A stretch of 16,292 nucleotides of DNA, from NCBI GenBank assembly GCA_003696125.1, contig RFHZ01000369.1, positions 1 to 16,292 of the forward strand, given 5' to 3'. Below the pieces are notes generated by a model. That model saw only the letters and a program-made list of their open reading frames with translations. It was not told the origin of the DNA and searched no databases. This DNA comes from Nitrospinota bacterium. GTDB lineage: Bacteria; Tectomicrobia; Entotheonellia; J063. Shown piece by piece: positions 1 to 5,950 of this stretch (positions are counted from its first letter, which is position 1; every line of letters starts with the position of its first letter). The translations under genes were made by a program, and so were the position numbers.

Positions 1-255
1 GGTACTCCTCCTACAGAGGTCAATCTCCTTGGCTACCGTGTCGCAGAGGCTTTGCCTCGACTGGAACGTTATCTGGATCACGCCTTCCAGGCCGGCTTGC
101 CCCGGGTACGTATCATTCACGGCAAAGGGAGTGGACGTCTCCGCCAAGCCGTATTGGATTACCTCCGCTCCCATCCGGCGGTCAAGGCATTCGTTCCTTG
201 TTCACCACAAGAAGGGGGATGGGGAGCAACAGCAGTAGAACTCGACGTCAATTAG
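1..255 (+). CDS. mutS2: MutS2 C-terminal end, Smr domain (5'-truncated by window)
   Basis: The first 84 codons of the window (frame 1, stop TAG at 253-255) are the C-terminal end of a longer protein. They read as a complete Smr (small MutS-related) domain. The signature is VNLLGYRVAEAL near the start, the nuclease/RNA-binding-type loop IIHGKGSGRLR in the middle, and the closing GGWGATAVEL. In MutS2 (RqcU) the Smr domain sits at the extreme C-terminus after the MutS-like ATPase and supports nucleic-acid binding or cleavage. MutS2 has been linked to control of recombination and to rescue of collided ribosomes. The ATPase part lies outside the window, so a stand-alone Smr protein cannot be strictly excluded. 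MutS2 is the likeliest parent because it commonly lies upstream of dnaG-rpoD in related genomes. The next gene, dnaG, starts about 80 bases downstream. Confidence 0.85.
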   Translation, partial: GTPPTEVNLLGYRVAEALPRLERYLDHAFQAGLPRVRIIHGKGSGRLRQAVLDYLRSHPAVKAFVPCSPQEGGWGATAVELDVN

Positions 256-263
256 TCGTTAAC

Positions 264-289
264 CCTGTGGACACCGCTCTGCCCACAGG
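264..289 (+). repeat. Hairpin in the mutS2-dnaG gap
   Basis: CCTGTGG (264-270) and CCACAGG (283-289) form a perfect 7-bp stem with a 12-base loop, nine bases after the mutS2 stop. No run of T follows, so it is a poor intrinsic terminator. It may be an mRNA-stability or attenuation element, or chance. Confidence 0.4.
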
Positions 290-337
290 ATCGTTTATGG
301 TGCATGGGGAATTCCCAACTGTTTGTTGGTTGTGTCT

Positions 338-2152
338 ATGGCCTATCTTCCGCAGCAAGTTATCGATGAGGTGCGGAGTCGAGTCGATATCGTCGATCTG
401 ATCGCCGATTACGTCTCCTTGCAGCCTAGCGGAGAAAACTTCAAGGGACTCTGCCCTTTTCATCAAGAGCAGACCCCGTCCTTTGTGGTGAGTCCCAGGA
501 AACAGCTCTTCCACTGTTTCGGTTGCGGAGCCGGTGGGAATGTCTTTCACTTCCTGATGCGCTACGAACATCTCTCCTTTCCAGAGGCCGTCTCCCTGCT
601 TGCTCAACGTGCAGGAATCCCCCTTCCCCGTCCTTCCCACCGCCCCTCCCAGGAAGAGCAGCGCAAAGAGATCTTCTATCAGCTCAATACCTCGGTGACA
701 GAATACTACCAGCATCTCCTCCAACACCCGACGCTGGGAAGACGGGGACAGGAGTATCTCCGACAGCGAGGGATCACTGCCCAGGTCATTTCTACCTTCC
801 GTCTCGGTTATGCTCCTCCTCGCTGGGATACCCTGGTCAAGTATTTCGTAGAGGAGCAGGGCCGATCCCCCTCCCTGTTGCAGACAGGAGGATTGATCAA
901 ACCCCGTCCACAAGGGAAGGGGTTTTACGATCTCTTTCGTGACCGGATCATCTTCCCTATCCTCGATCTGCAGGGGCGTCCCATCGCCTTCGGGGGAAGG
1001 GCCCTGGAGTCGGACCAACTCCCCAAATACCTGAACTCCCCGGAGACCCCCCTCTACAAGAAGGGGGAGATGCTGTACGGACTGTATCACGCCCGGCAGG
1101 CGATCCGACGCCTGGGTTATGTCCTGGTGGTGGAAGGCTATTTTGATCTTCTCACCCTCTGGCAGGCGGGGATAGAAAATGTGGTCGCCACGCTAGGAAC
1201 CAGCATGACCAGACGGCAAGCTCACCTCCTCCGCAACTACACCCGGGAGATCGTACTGGTATTCGATGGTGATCAGGCGGGAAAAGCCGCGGCCTTTCGG
1301 GGGAACACCCTGTTGATGGAGGCAGGGATCAATGTGCGTCTCCTGGTCCTCCCTGCCGGGACAGATCCGGATACGCTGATTCGTACCCAGGGGAAGGAAG
1401 CGTTTCTCCACCTGCTCGACCAGGCTCTTCCCTTTATAGAACATCTGATTCGGCATGGAGAACACCGCTGGAATTCCATTCAGGATAAGCTGCGCTATAT
1501 TCATACTCTGCTCCCCTTAATCGCCAAAGTCGCTCGTCCCATGGAACAGATGGAATACCTCTCCCTGCTGGCCGAAAAGACCCGGGTCTCAGAGCATCTC
1601 CTCCACCAGGAGTTACGAGCCTACACCCGGGCACGGGCATCGCGGGGACAGCCCTCATCCACTCTGCCTTCTTCGCCCAAACCGTCTCTCCCCTCCACCG
1701 TCACTCCCAACGTGGAGAAGGACCTTATCCAGTTGATGCTAGAGGACCCCACCCTCATCCCCCGTGTGCAAAAGGAGGTTTCTCCCGAAGAGTTTACGGA
1801 TAGGGAGTGGGGAGAGATGGCTTGTCTGCTCTTTGCCCTTGCAGAAAAAGGTGTGGAGGCAACACCGGCCCAAATCATCGATCTCTTCCCTCGTCCCCAG
1901 TTGCGGGAACGGGCTTCTCAGTTGTTGATGCGCCAATTGCCGCTTGAACATCGGGACCAGTTGCTGGAAGGGTGTCTCTCTATGATGCGTGATAGACGAG
2001 TCAAACGAGAACAAGAGAAGCTAAAAGCTCTGATGAAAGCGGCGGAAAGCCGAGGGGATTTTACCGAGTCTACTCGCTTGTTGCAACGGTTTATGGCCTT
2101 GCAACGAGAACGAAAAGGGAAAGAAAAGGGGGAAAAAGCGGGGATGACATAA
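338..2152 (+). CDS. dnaG: DNA primase DnaG
   Basis: DnaG synthesises the RNA primers for leading-strand initiation and Okazaki fragments, working with the DnaB helicase at the fork. The 604-residue protein has the full architecture. An N-terminal CHC2 zinc-binding domain has C39, H42, C60 and C63. The RNA polymerase core carries KYLNSPET and a TOPRIM fold with E266 (VVEGYFD) and D310/D312 (VFDGDQAG). A Ser/Pro-rich linker spans about 430-458, and a C-terminal helicase-binding domain starts near 459. The length is normal for the family. I chose ATG 338 because MAYLPQQVIDEV matches the usual N-terminus. An in-frame TTG at 323 (adding MLVVS) has a GGGGA about 12 bases upstream and is a real alternative, whereas the ATG has no good ribosome-binding site directly before it. 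rpoD follows after 80 bases, the usual macromolecular-synthesis operon pairing. Confidence 0.97.
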   Translation: MAYLPQQVIDEVRSRVDIVDLIADYVSLQPSGENFKGLCPFHQEQTPSFVVSPRKQLFHCFGCGAGGNVFHFLMRYEHLSFPEAVSLLAQRAGIPLPRPSHRPSQEEQRKEIFYQLNTSVTEYYQHLLQHPTLGRRGQEYLRQRGITAQVISTFRLGYAPPRWDTLVKYFVEEQGRSPSLLQTGGLIKPRPQGKGFYDLFRDRIIFPILDLQGRPIAFGGRALESDQLPKYLNSPETPLYKKGEMLYGLYHARQAIRRLGYVLVVEGYFDLLTLWQAGIENVVATLGTSMTRRQAHLLRNYTREIVLVFDGDQAGKAAAFRGNTLLMEAGINVRLLVLPAGTDPDTLIRTQGKEAFLHLLDQALPFIEHLIRHGEHRWNSIQDKLRYIHTLLPLIAKVARPMEQMEYLSLLAEKTRVSEHLLHQELRAYTRARASRGQPSSTLPSSPKPSLPSTVTPNVEKDLIQLMLEDPTLIPRVQKEVSPEEFTDREWGEMACLLFALAEKGVEATPAQIIDLFPRPQLRERASQLLMRQLPLEHRDQLLEGCLSMMRDRRVKREQEKLKALMKAAESRGDFTESTRLLQRFMALQRERKGKEKGEKAGMT

Positions 2153-2216
2153 GGCCTGACGCCTGGACTTTCTTTTAACCCTTGTGGGCAGGGATTCAGA
2201 GAGGTCTTTTTCGGAT

Positions 2217-2222
2217 GGAGGT
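2217..2222 (+). promoter_or_regulatory. Ribosome-binding site deciding the rpoD start
   Basis: GGAGGT, ten bases before ATG 2233, is the strongest Shine-Dalgarno in the area. It lies inside the extension that would result from an upstream in-frame ATG at 2215. That upstream ATG has only a weaker AGAGAGG at 2198-2204. The site therefore favours 2233 as the start. Confidence 0.6.
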
Positions 2223-2232
2223 GCGAGAAACT

Positions 2233-4008
2233 ATGGCCAAAAAAGGGAGGAGTGCAGAGTTAAAACAGTTGATATCCATGGGTAAAGAGAAAGGATTCCT
2301 TACCTATGAAGAAGTCAACGATATCCTGCCCCCGGATATTGTCTCACCCGAACAGATCGATGATCTCATGGTCCTTTTCGATGAGATGGATATCGAGCTG
2401 GTCGATACCGAACAGCGAAGCTCAAAGGTTACCCTGGTAAAGGTCGAAGAGAAAGAGGAGGGTGGAGAGGAGAAGAGCATTCCCCTCACCGATACGGACT
2501 CTGTTCTGGGGAAAACGGACGATCCTGTTCGCATGTATCTGCGAGAGATGGGGACCATTCCGCTCTTGACGCGAGAGGGAGAGGTGGCCATCGCCAAGCG
2601 GATCGAAGAGGGACAGCGAGAGATCATGCAGGCGGTGGTCCGGTGTCCTTTCAGCGCCAGAGAGGTACTGCAGTTAGGGGAGAAAGTCCGCACCGGCAAG
2701 CTTCCCCTCCACCACTTCTCCTTTTGCGAAGAGGGGGAACCGAAGAGTAAGGAGAAATTACACAAGGAGAAGAAACGGATCCTTACCCTGCTCGACCAGC
2801 TTGCGACAGAAGAGGCCCGGTGGGTAGAGTACCGCAGAAATCTCTCCTCTCAAGGGCGCAGAGACGCCTCCTGTACAGAGAGGGATAGAGAGGAGGAGCA
2901 GAAGCTACGGGAACGTATCGCCACCCTGCTGGAGCAGCTCAACCTCCTGCCCATCCATGTGGAACGCATGGTGCAAAAGCTGGAAAACTTCTGGCATCAG
3001 ATGACCGCAGCCCAGCAAGAGATAAGACGGATTCAAGAGGCGACGGGCATGAGCTGCGAAGAGTTACGAGAACTGATCCGGCAGAAGCGGCAGGCCTCGC
3101 CCGGATCATCAGAGCCCTCGGGGGAGTCACCCACCCTTCCCCTGGCCATCCTGCTCGAATATGAAAAGCGGATGAAAAATGCCCGCCGGAAGATGCGCCG
3201 TCTGGAACAGGAAAGCGGCATGAGTTACGCCGAGGTGTGGGAGGTGCTGCAGAAGGTCCGCAAGGGCCAGGAAAAAGATCGAGAAGCCAAGCGGGAGCTG
3301 GCCGAAGCCAACCTGCGCCTCGTGGTGAGTATCGCCAAGAAATATATGAACCGGGGGCTCCAGTTTCTCGACCTGATCCAGGAAGGGAATATCGGATTGA
3401 TGAAAGCGGTGGATAAGTTTGAGTATCGACGAGGGTACAAGTTCAGCACCTATGCGACCTGGTGGATCCGCCAGGCCATCACCCGTGCCATCGCTGATCA
3501 GGCCCGTACCATCCGCATTCCTGTGCATATGATCGAAACGATCAACAAGCTGGTCCGCACCTCACGCTACCTCGTCCAGGAACTGGGGCGAGAGCCTACC
3601 CCCGAAGAGATCGCCGACCGGATGGGCCTGCCGGTGGAAAAGGTACGCAAGATCCTCCGGATCGCCAAAGAGCCGATCTCCTTAGAAACCCCTATCGGTG
3701 AGGAACGAGACAGCCACCTAGGGGATTTTATCGAGGATAAAAAAGCCGTATCCCCGGCAGAAGCTGCCATCAAACTCAACCTGAAGGAGCAGACGCTCAA
3801 AGTCCTCCAGACCTTGACTCCCCGGGAAGAAAAAGTGTTACGAAAACGGTTCGGCATTGGGGTGGATAGCGAACATACCCTGGAAGAGGTGGGACAGGAT
3901 TTTGATGTGACACGGGAGCGTATCCGGCAAATCGAGGCCAAAGCGCTTCGCAAGCTCCGTCATCCCAGTCGCAGCAGGCAACTCCGCAGTTTTGTTGAAA
4001 ACTCCTGA
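2233..4008 (+). CDS. rpoD: Primary RNA polymerase sigma factor (sigma-70/RpoD, large-insert form)
   Basis: This is the housekeeping sigma subunit that directs core RNA polymerase to -10/-35 promoters. The 591-residue protein shows region 1.1 (about 1-60, [16 protein letters not shown]) and region 1.2 ([11 protein letters not shown], about 97-130). A long, charged, helix-rich non-conserved region follows, from about 135 to 345. Region 2 starts near 357 ([22 protein letters not shown], then [13 protein letters not shown]), followed by region 3 ([15 protein letters not shown]). Region 4 carries [15 protein letters not shown] and the helix-turn-helix [11 protein letters not shown] at 559-568. The insert is typical of proteobacterial-type RpoD, whereas Gram-positive SigA is about 370 residues. 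Start 2233 is chosen for its GGAGGT ribosome-binding site; ATG 2215 is the alternative. It lies 80 bases after dnaG and is probably co-transcribed with it. Confidence 0.97.
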   Translation: MAKKGRSAELKQLISMGKEKGFLTYEEVNDILPPDIVSPEQIDDLMVLFDEMDIELVDTEQRSSKVTLVKVEEKEEGGEEKSIPLTDTDSVLGKTDDPVRMYLREMGTIPLLTREGEVAIAKRIEEGQREIMQAVVRCPFSAREVLQLGEKVRTGKLPLHHFSFCEEGEPKSKEKLHKEKKRILTLLDQLATEEARWVEYRRNLSSQGRRDASCTERDREEEQKLRERIATLLEQLNLLPIHVERMVQKLENFWHQMTAAQQEIRRIQEATGMSCEELRELIRQKRQASPGSSEPSGESPTLPLAILLEYEKRMKNARRKMRRLEQESGMSYAEVWEVLQKVRKGQEKDREAKRELAEANLRLVVSIAKKYMNRGLQFLDLIQEGNIGLMKAVDKFEYRRGYKFSTYATWWIRQAITRAIADQARTIRIPVHMIETINKLVRTSRYLVQELGREPTPEEIADRMGLPVEKVRKILRIAKEPISLETPIGEERDSHLGDFIEDKKAVSPAEAAIKLNLKEQTLKVLQTLTPREEKVLRKRFGIGVDSEHTLEEVGQDFDVTRERIRQIEAKALRKLRHPSRSRQLRSFVENS

Positions 4009-4023
4009 GAGAAGCCGTATCAT
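3995..4023 (+). promoter_or_regulatory. Candidate sigma70 promoter for the tRNA, across the rpoD stop
   Basis: TTGAAA (3995-4000) and TATCAT (4018-4023) are separated by exactly 17 bases, and each matches the consensus at five of six positions. Transcription would start near 4030, a few bases before the tRNA at 4034. The rpoD stop codon (4006-4008) lies in the spacer. This would let the tRNA, and possibly the genes after it, be transcribed independently of dnaG-rpoD. Confidence 0.5.
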
Positions 4024-4033
4024 ATAAGAGAAG

Positions 4034-4106
4034 GGGCCCATAGCTCAGTCGGTAGAGCAGCGGACTCATAATCCGTTGGTCCCTGGTTCGAGTCCAGGTG
4101 GGCCCA
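4034..4106 (+). tRNA. tRNA with CAU anticodon (probably tRNA-Ile2, otherwise elongator tRNA-Met)
   Basis: A complete 73-base cloverleaf is visible. The acceptor stem is 4034-4040 with 4099-4105 (7 bp, no mismatch), and the D-stem is GCTC/GAGC. The anticodon stem is 4060-4064 with 4072-4076, with anticodon CAT at 4067-4069. The T-stem is CCTGG/CCAGG around a TTCGAGT loop, and the discriminator is A4106. No CCA is encoded, so it must be added by the CCA-adding enzyme. It is not an initiator, because the anticodon stem lacks three consecutive G-C pairs of the fMet type. The acceptor pairs C4-G69 and C5-G68 match what E. coli TilS recognises in tRNA-Ile2, where C34 becomes lysidine and the tRNA reads AUA. 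Elongator tRNA-Met in E. coli has U4-A69 and A5-U68. The identity is therefore inferred as Ile2 but not proven. Confidence 0.95.
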
Positions 4107-4147
4107 TCAAACCTTTACCATTTTCCGGGTGTGTGAGGAGATGAGGG

Positions 4148-4918
4148 TTGGAGGACCAATTAAAACGGTTGGTTACCTTACAGAAGCTTGATCGCGAGAT
4201 GCGAGAACTGGAAGCGCTCAAGGCCCGCATTGCGCCGTTCCTGCAAGAGGCACGGGGGGAGGTCATCCGGTGTCAGGAGGCCCTGCAGAAGCAGGAGCAG
4301 GCTGTCACCAATCTAAAGAAAGAGCGCAAGAGGAAAGAATCACAGATCGAGGTCGAAGAACTCGCCCTGCAGAAAGCCAAGGGCAAGCTGTTGGCGGTGA
4401 AGACGAATCGTGAATATACGGCGGTACTGGAAGAAATAGATACCATTCACCGCCGTATCGACTCCCTCGAAGATGAGGTGCTGGCCCTCATGGAAGCGGT
4501 GGAAAAGGAAGAAGAGGTTGTACGCACGCTCACGGCCCGCCTCCAGCAGGTGGAAGAGGAGTACCGGGCGGTAGAGCGAGAAAAGGAGGGGGAGAGGGAA
4601 GAGCTCGACCGCCTCTTGGCCACGAAAGCGCAACAGCGGCAAGCCTTGATGGAGGAGCTTGACCCGACCCTCGTAGACCAGTATACCCGCATCGCTCACA
4701 ACCGGAATGGCCTGGCCGTCGTTCCCCTCAAGGACGATATCTGCCAGGGCTGTTTTTTGAGTCTCCCCCCGCAGCTGTCACACGAGCTGCGCAAGTATGA
4801 GCGGCTGATTACCTGTTCCCACTGTCAGCGTATCCTCTACTGGCCAGAAGAGCAAGAGGCACAGGGTGAACCCACCACAGGCGAAGAAGCCGAATCGCCA
4901 CGCCAAAGTTTACATTGA
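4148..4918 (+). CDS. Coiled-coil protein with C-terminal C4 zinc ribbon (COG1579/DUF164 type)
   Basis: The 256-residue protein has two parts. Residues about 5-180 are almost entirely charged heptad-like sequence rich in E, K, Q and L, predicting a long antiparallel coiled-coil hairpin. The C-terminal zinc ribbon has C199-x2-C202 and C223-x2-C226 (ICQGC and TCSHC). A conserved stretch, KTNREYTAVLEEI, lies in the coiled coil. This is the architecture of the COG1579 family, which includes H. pylori HP0958. Members have been tied to nucleic-acid binding or adaptor roles, but the general cellular function is not settled and I assign none here. The start is TTG 4148, with GAGGAGA (4135-4141) six bases upstream; the ATG at 4141 is out of frame. 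The gene follows the tRNA by 41 bases, and its last 53 bases overlap the RNase HI gene. Confidence 0.85.
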   Translation: MEDQLKRLVTLQKLDREMRELEALKARIAPFLQEARGEVIRCQEALQKQEQAVTNLKKERKRKESQIEVEELALQKAKGKLLAVKTNREYTAVLEEIDTIHRRIDSLEDEVLALMEAVEKEEEVVRTLTARLQQVEEEYRAVEREKEGEREELDRLLATKAQQRQALMEELDPTLVDQYTRIAHNRNGLAVVPLKDDICQGCFLSLPPQLSHELRKYERLITCSHCQRILYWPEEQEAQGEPTTGEEAESPRQSLH

Positions 4919-5300
4919 TGGAGCTTCGCGGGGAAATCCGGGTCGGGCGGCAGCAGGGGTGGTCTTCTATGACCAGCAAGGCACGCTGATCGAAGAAGTG
5001 GGGAGGTATCTGGGGGAGACGACGAACAATGTCGCCGAATACCAGGGATTGTTACTGGCCCTGCAACGTGCCCAGGCATTAGGTATCCGCTCTCTAGAGA
5101 TCTTCTCCGATTCCCAGCTTCTCACCAAGCAGCTGAACGGTCACTATCAGGTCAAATCTCCCCACCTTTTACCCCTCTATCGGCAGGTAAAACAATTGAT
5201 GCAGGCCTTCGAGTATGTTACAATACGGTACGTTCCCCGTACGGCGAATCAACGAGCTGATCGCGTAGCGAACAGGGCGTTAGAAGAAGGGCTAAAGTAG
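4866..5300 (+). CDS. rnhA: Ribonuclease HI (RNase H1 family)
   Basis: The enzyme cleaves the RNA strand of RNA-DNA hybrids, removing primers and R-loops. The 144-residue protein has the whole RNase H fold and the DEDD metal-binding set: D18 (YIDGASRGNPG), E58 (NNVAEYQGLL), D82 (IFSDSQLL) and D132 (NQRADRVAN). The histidine that E. coli RNase HI has before the last Asp is not obvious here. A loop reading VPRTANQRAD takes its place, as in the shorter bacterial RNase HI-like proteins that lack the basic handle. The GTG start at 4866 has AAGAGG at 4854-4859. No other standard start codon lies between it and the conserved first strand, so the 53-base overlap with the zinc-ribbon gene appears genuine. 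The last codons and stop lie inside the terminal helix of the following RNase P RNA. Confidence 0.93.
   Translation: MNPPQAKKPNRHAKVYIDGASRGNPGRAAAGVVFYDQQGTLIEEVGRYLGETTNNVAEYQGLLLALQRAQALGIRSLEIFSDSQLLTKQLNGHYQVKSPHLLPLYRQVKQLMQAFEYVTIRYVPRTANQRADRVANRALEEGLK
5196..5224 (+). promoter_or_regulatory. Candidate promoter for rnpB, inside rnhA
   Basis: TTGATG (5196-5201) is followed after exactly 17 bases by TACAAT (5219-5224). A TG at 5216-5217 sits one base before the -10, giving the extended -10 TGTTACAAT. Transcription would start near 5231, leaving a leader of roughly 50-60 bases before the mature RNase P RNA. It lies wholly within the RNase HI coding region, so codon constraint could also have produced it. 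Confidence 0.45.
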
Positions 5301-5685
5301 CGCAGACGATCGCTGGCATCCCGGGGGGATGCCAGAGGAAAGTCCGAGCTCCACAGAGCAGAATGCTGGATAACGTCCAGGCGGGGTGACCCGACGGAAA
5401 GTGCCACAGAAAAGAGACCGCCTGCTCCCGGGCTCTCCGGGAGGGGGTAAGGGTGAAAAGGTGAGGTAAGAGCTCACCGCACTTCCGGTGACGGAAGTGG
5501 CAGGGCAAACCCCATTCGGAGCAAGGCCAAATAGGAAAGCGCTTGAGGGTTGCTCGCCCGATGCTTTCGGGTTGGCCGCTTGAGGTATGAGGTAACTCAT
5601 ACCCTAGAGGAATGATCGTCGCCGTAAGAGTGTGCCCGCTCTTACGGAACAGAACTCGGCTTATGCGCTGCTTTAGTCCTTCTTC
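5283..5685 (+). repeat. 22-bp terminal inverted repeat enclosing the RNase P RNA
   Basis: Bases 5283-5304 pair with 5664-5685 over 22 consecutive positions, with only two G-U wobbles (5291 with 5677, 5298 with 5670). The inner part is RNase P helix P1. The outer part covers the last five sense codons and the stop codon of rnhA on the 5' side, and the presumed trailer on the 3' side. Confidence 0.9.
5292..5676 (+). ncRNA. rnpB: RNase P RNA, bacterial class A
   Basis: This is the catalytic RNA subunit of RNase P, which removes 5' leaders from pre-tRNAs. The diagnostic conserved regions appear in order. They are GAGGAAAGTCCGAGCTCC (5335-5352, 5' strand of P4), the AGAGACCGCC and GGGTGAAAAGGTG stretches, GAGCAAGGCCAAATAG, GGTTGGCCGCTTGAG, and ACAGAACTCGGCTTA (5650-5664, 3' strand of P4). 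Helix P1 is formed by at least 5292-5304 with 5664-5676. P2 is GACGATC (5305-5311) with GATCGTC (5614-5620). P3 is an 8-bp hairpin at 5313-5335. The core matches E. coli-type class A throughout and lacks the Bacillus class B layout. The mature ends are estimated from P1, since the helix can continue nine more pairs outward on each side. It lies between rnhA and the dcw promoter. Confidence 0.96.
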
Positions 5686-5857
5686 CTCTCCGAGCTGTGC
5701 ACTTCGAGTGGCAGGGGGAGGCTCCCTTTTCCTGATTTTTCCCGGCTCGTTTTGCTCGATGTCCCTGTGACGATGGCCCTCCGGGTCGTTTCTGCTCCTG
5801 GGGAACGAAGTGGGGGGATTTCCCAGAGAAAAGAGGGAGAGAAGGCCAACTTTTTTC
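5686..5857. other. Intergenic stretch between rnpB and the mra promoter, no gene seen
   Basis: About 170 bases hold no convincing coding frame or RNA gene. There are two weak dyads. One is GGGA-GGC-TCCC (5716-5726) followed by TTTT, a poor terminator candidate for rnpB. The other is a bulged stem around 5770-5789. The last part is T- and A-rich and may serve as upstream promoter sequence for mraZ. Confidence 0.5.
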
Positions 5858-5875
5858 AGAAAAGCTGACTTTTCT
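5858..5875. repeat. A/T-rich inverted repeat just upstream of the mra -35 box
   Basis: AGAAAAG (5858-5864) and CTTTTCT (5869-5875) are a perfect 7-bp dyad with a four-base CTGA loop. It ends one base before the -35 hexamer. It could be an operator, part of an A/T-rich UP-type element, or chance in a low-complexity stretch. Confidence 0.35.
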
Positions 5876-5876
5876 C

Positions 5877-5905
5877 TTGACAAGAGCACAGGGAGTGTGT
5901 ATAGT
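5877..5905 (+). promoter_or_regulatory. Pmra, sigma70 promoter of the division/cell wall cluster
   Basis: TTGACA (5877-5882, perfect) and TATAGT (5900-5905, five of six) are separated by exactly 17 bases. Initiation would fall near 5912, about 39 bases before the mraZ ATG. A 13-base palindrome, CTCTTG-A-CAAGAG (5874-5886), is centred on the -35 hexamer. The MraZ repeats begin four bases past the predicted start, the expected place for autorepression. It is the strongest promoter match I found in the window and probably drives mraZ through murC and beyond. Confidence 0.85.
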
Positions 5906-5915
5906 GAGAGCACAG

Positions 5916-5940
5916 TGGGGAAAAGTGGTGGAAAGTGGGG
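5916..5940 (+). promoter_or_regulatory. MraZ operator: three TGGKG repeats with 10-bp period
   Basis: TGGGG (5916), TGGTG (5926) and TGGGG (5936) occur at exact 10-base intervals, each followed by a five-base purine spacer. MraZ proteins bind direct TGGGN repeats spaced by five bases upstream of mraZ, so the autorepressor is the expected ligand. The middle copy departs from TGGGN at its fourth base. The last copy runs into the mraZ Shine-Dalgarno sequence. Confidence 0.85.
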
Positions 5941-5950
5941 AGAGGTTCTT

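Noticed and set aside
260-290. Possible DnaA boxes (TGTGGACAC and CTGCCCACA)
   Set aside because: Each has too few matches to TTATCCACA and no origin context is present. The resemblance comes from the hairpin arms.
248-1090. Open frame of 280 codons on the minus strand opposite dnaG
   Set aside because: It lies fully opposite the conserved zinc-finger and polymerase region of dnaG, resembles no family I recognise, and has no upstream signals. It is a shadow frame.
2150-2180. Terminator or promoter between dnaG and rpoD
   Set aside because: AGGC-CTGAC-GCCT followed by a pyrimidine run is too weak for a terminator, and no pair of hexamers fits a sigma70 promoter.
5714-5730. Intrinsic terminator after rnpB
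   Set aside because: The stem is only 4 bp with a three-base loop and four T. It is mentioned under the intergenic stretch but not called.
5810-5950. N-terminal extension of mraZ
   Set aside because: The frame is open, but it covers the promoter and MraZ boxes and the extra residues do not belong to the family. ATG 5951 has a good ribosome-binding site.
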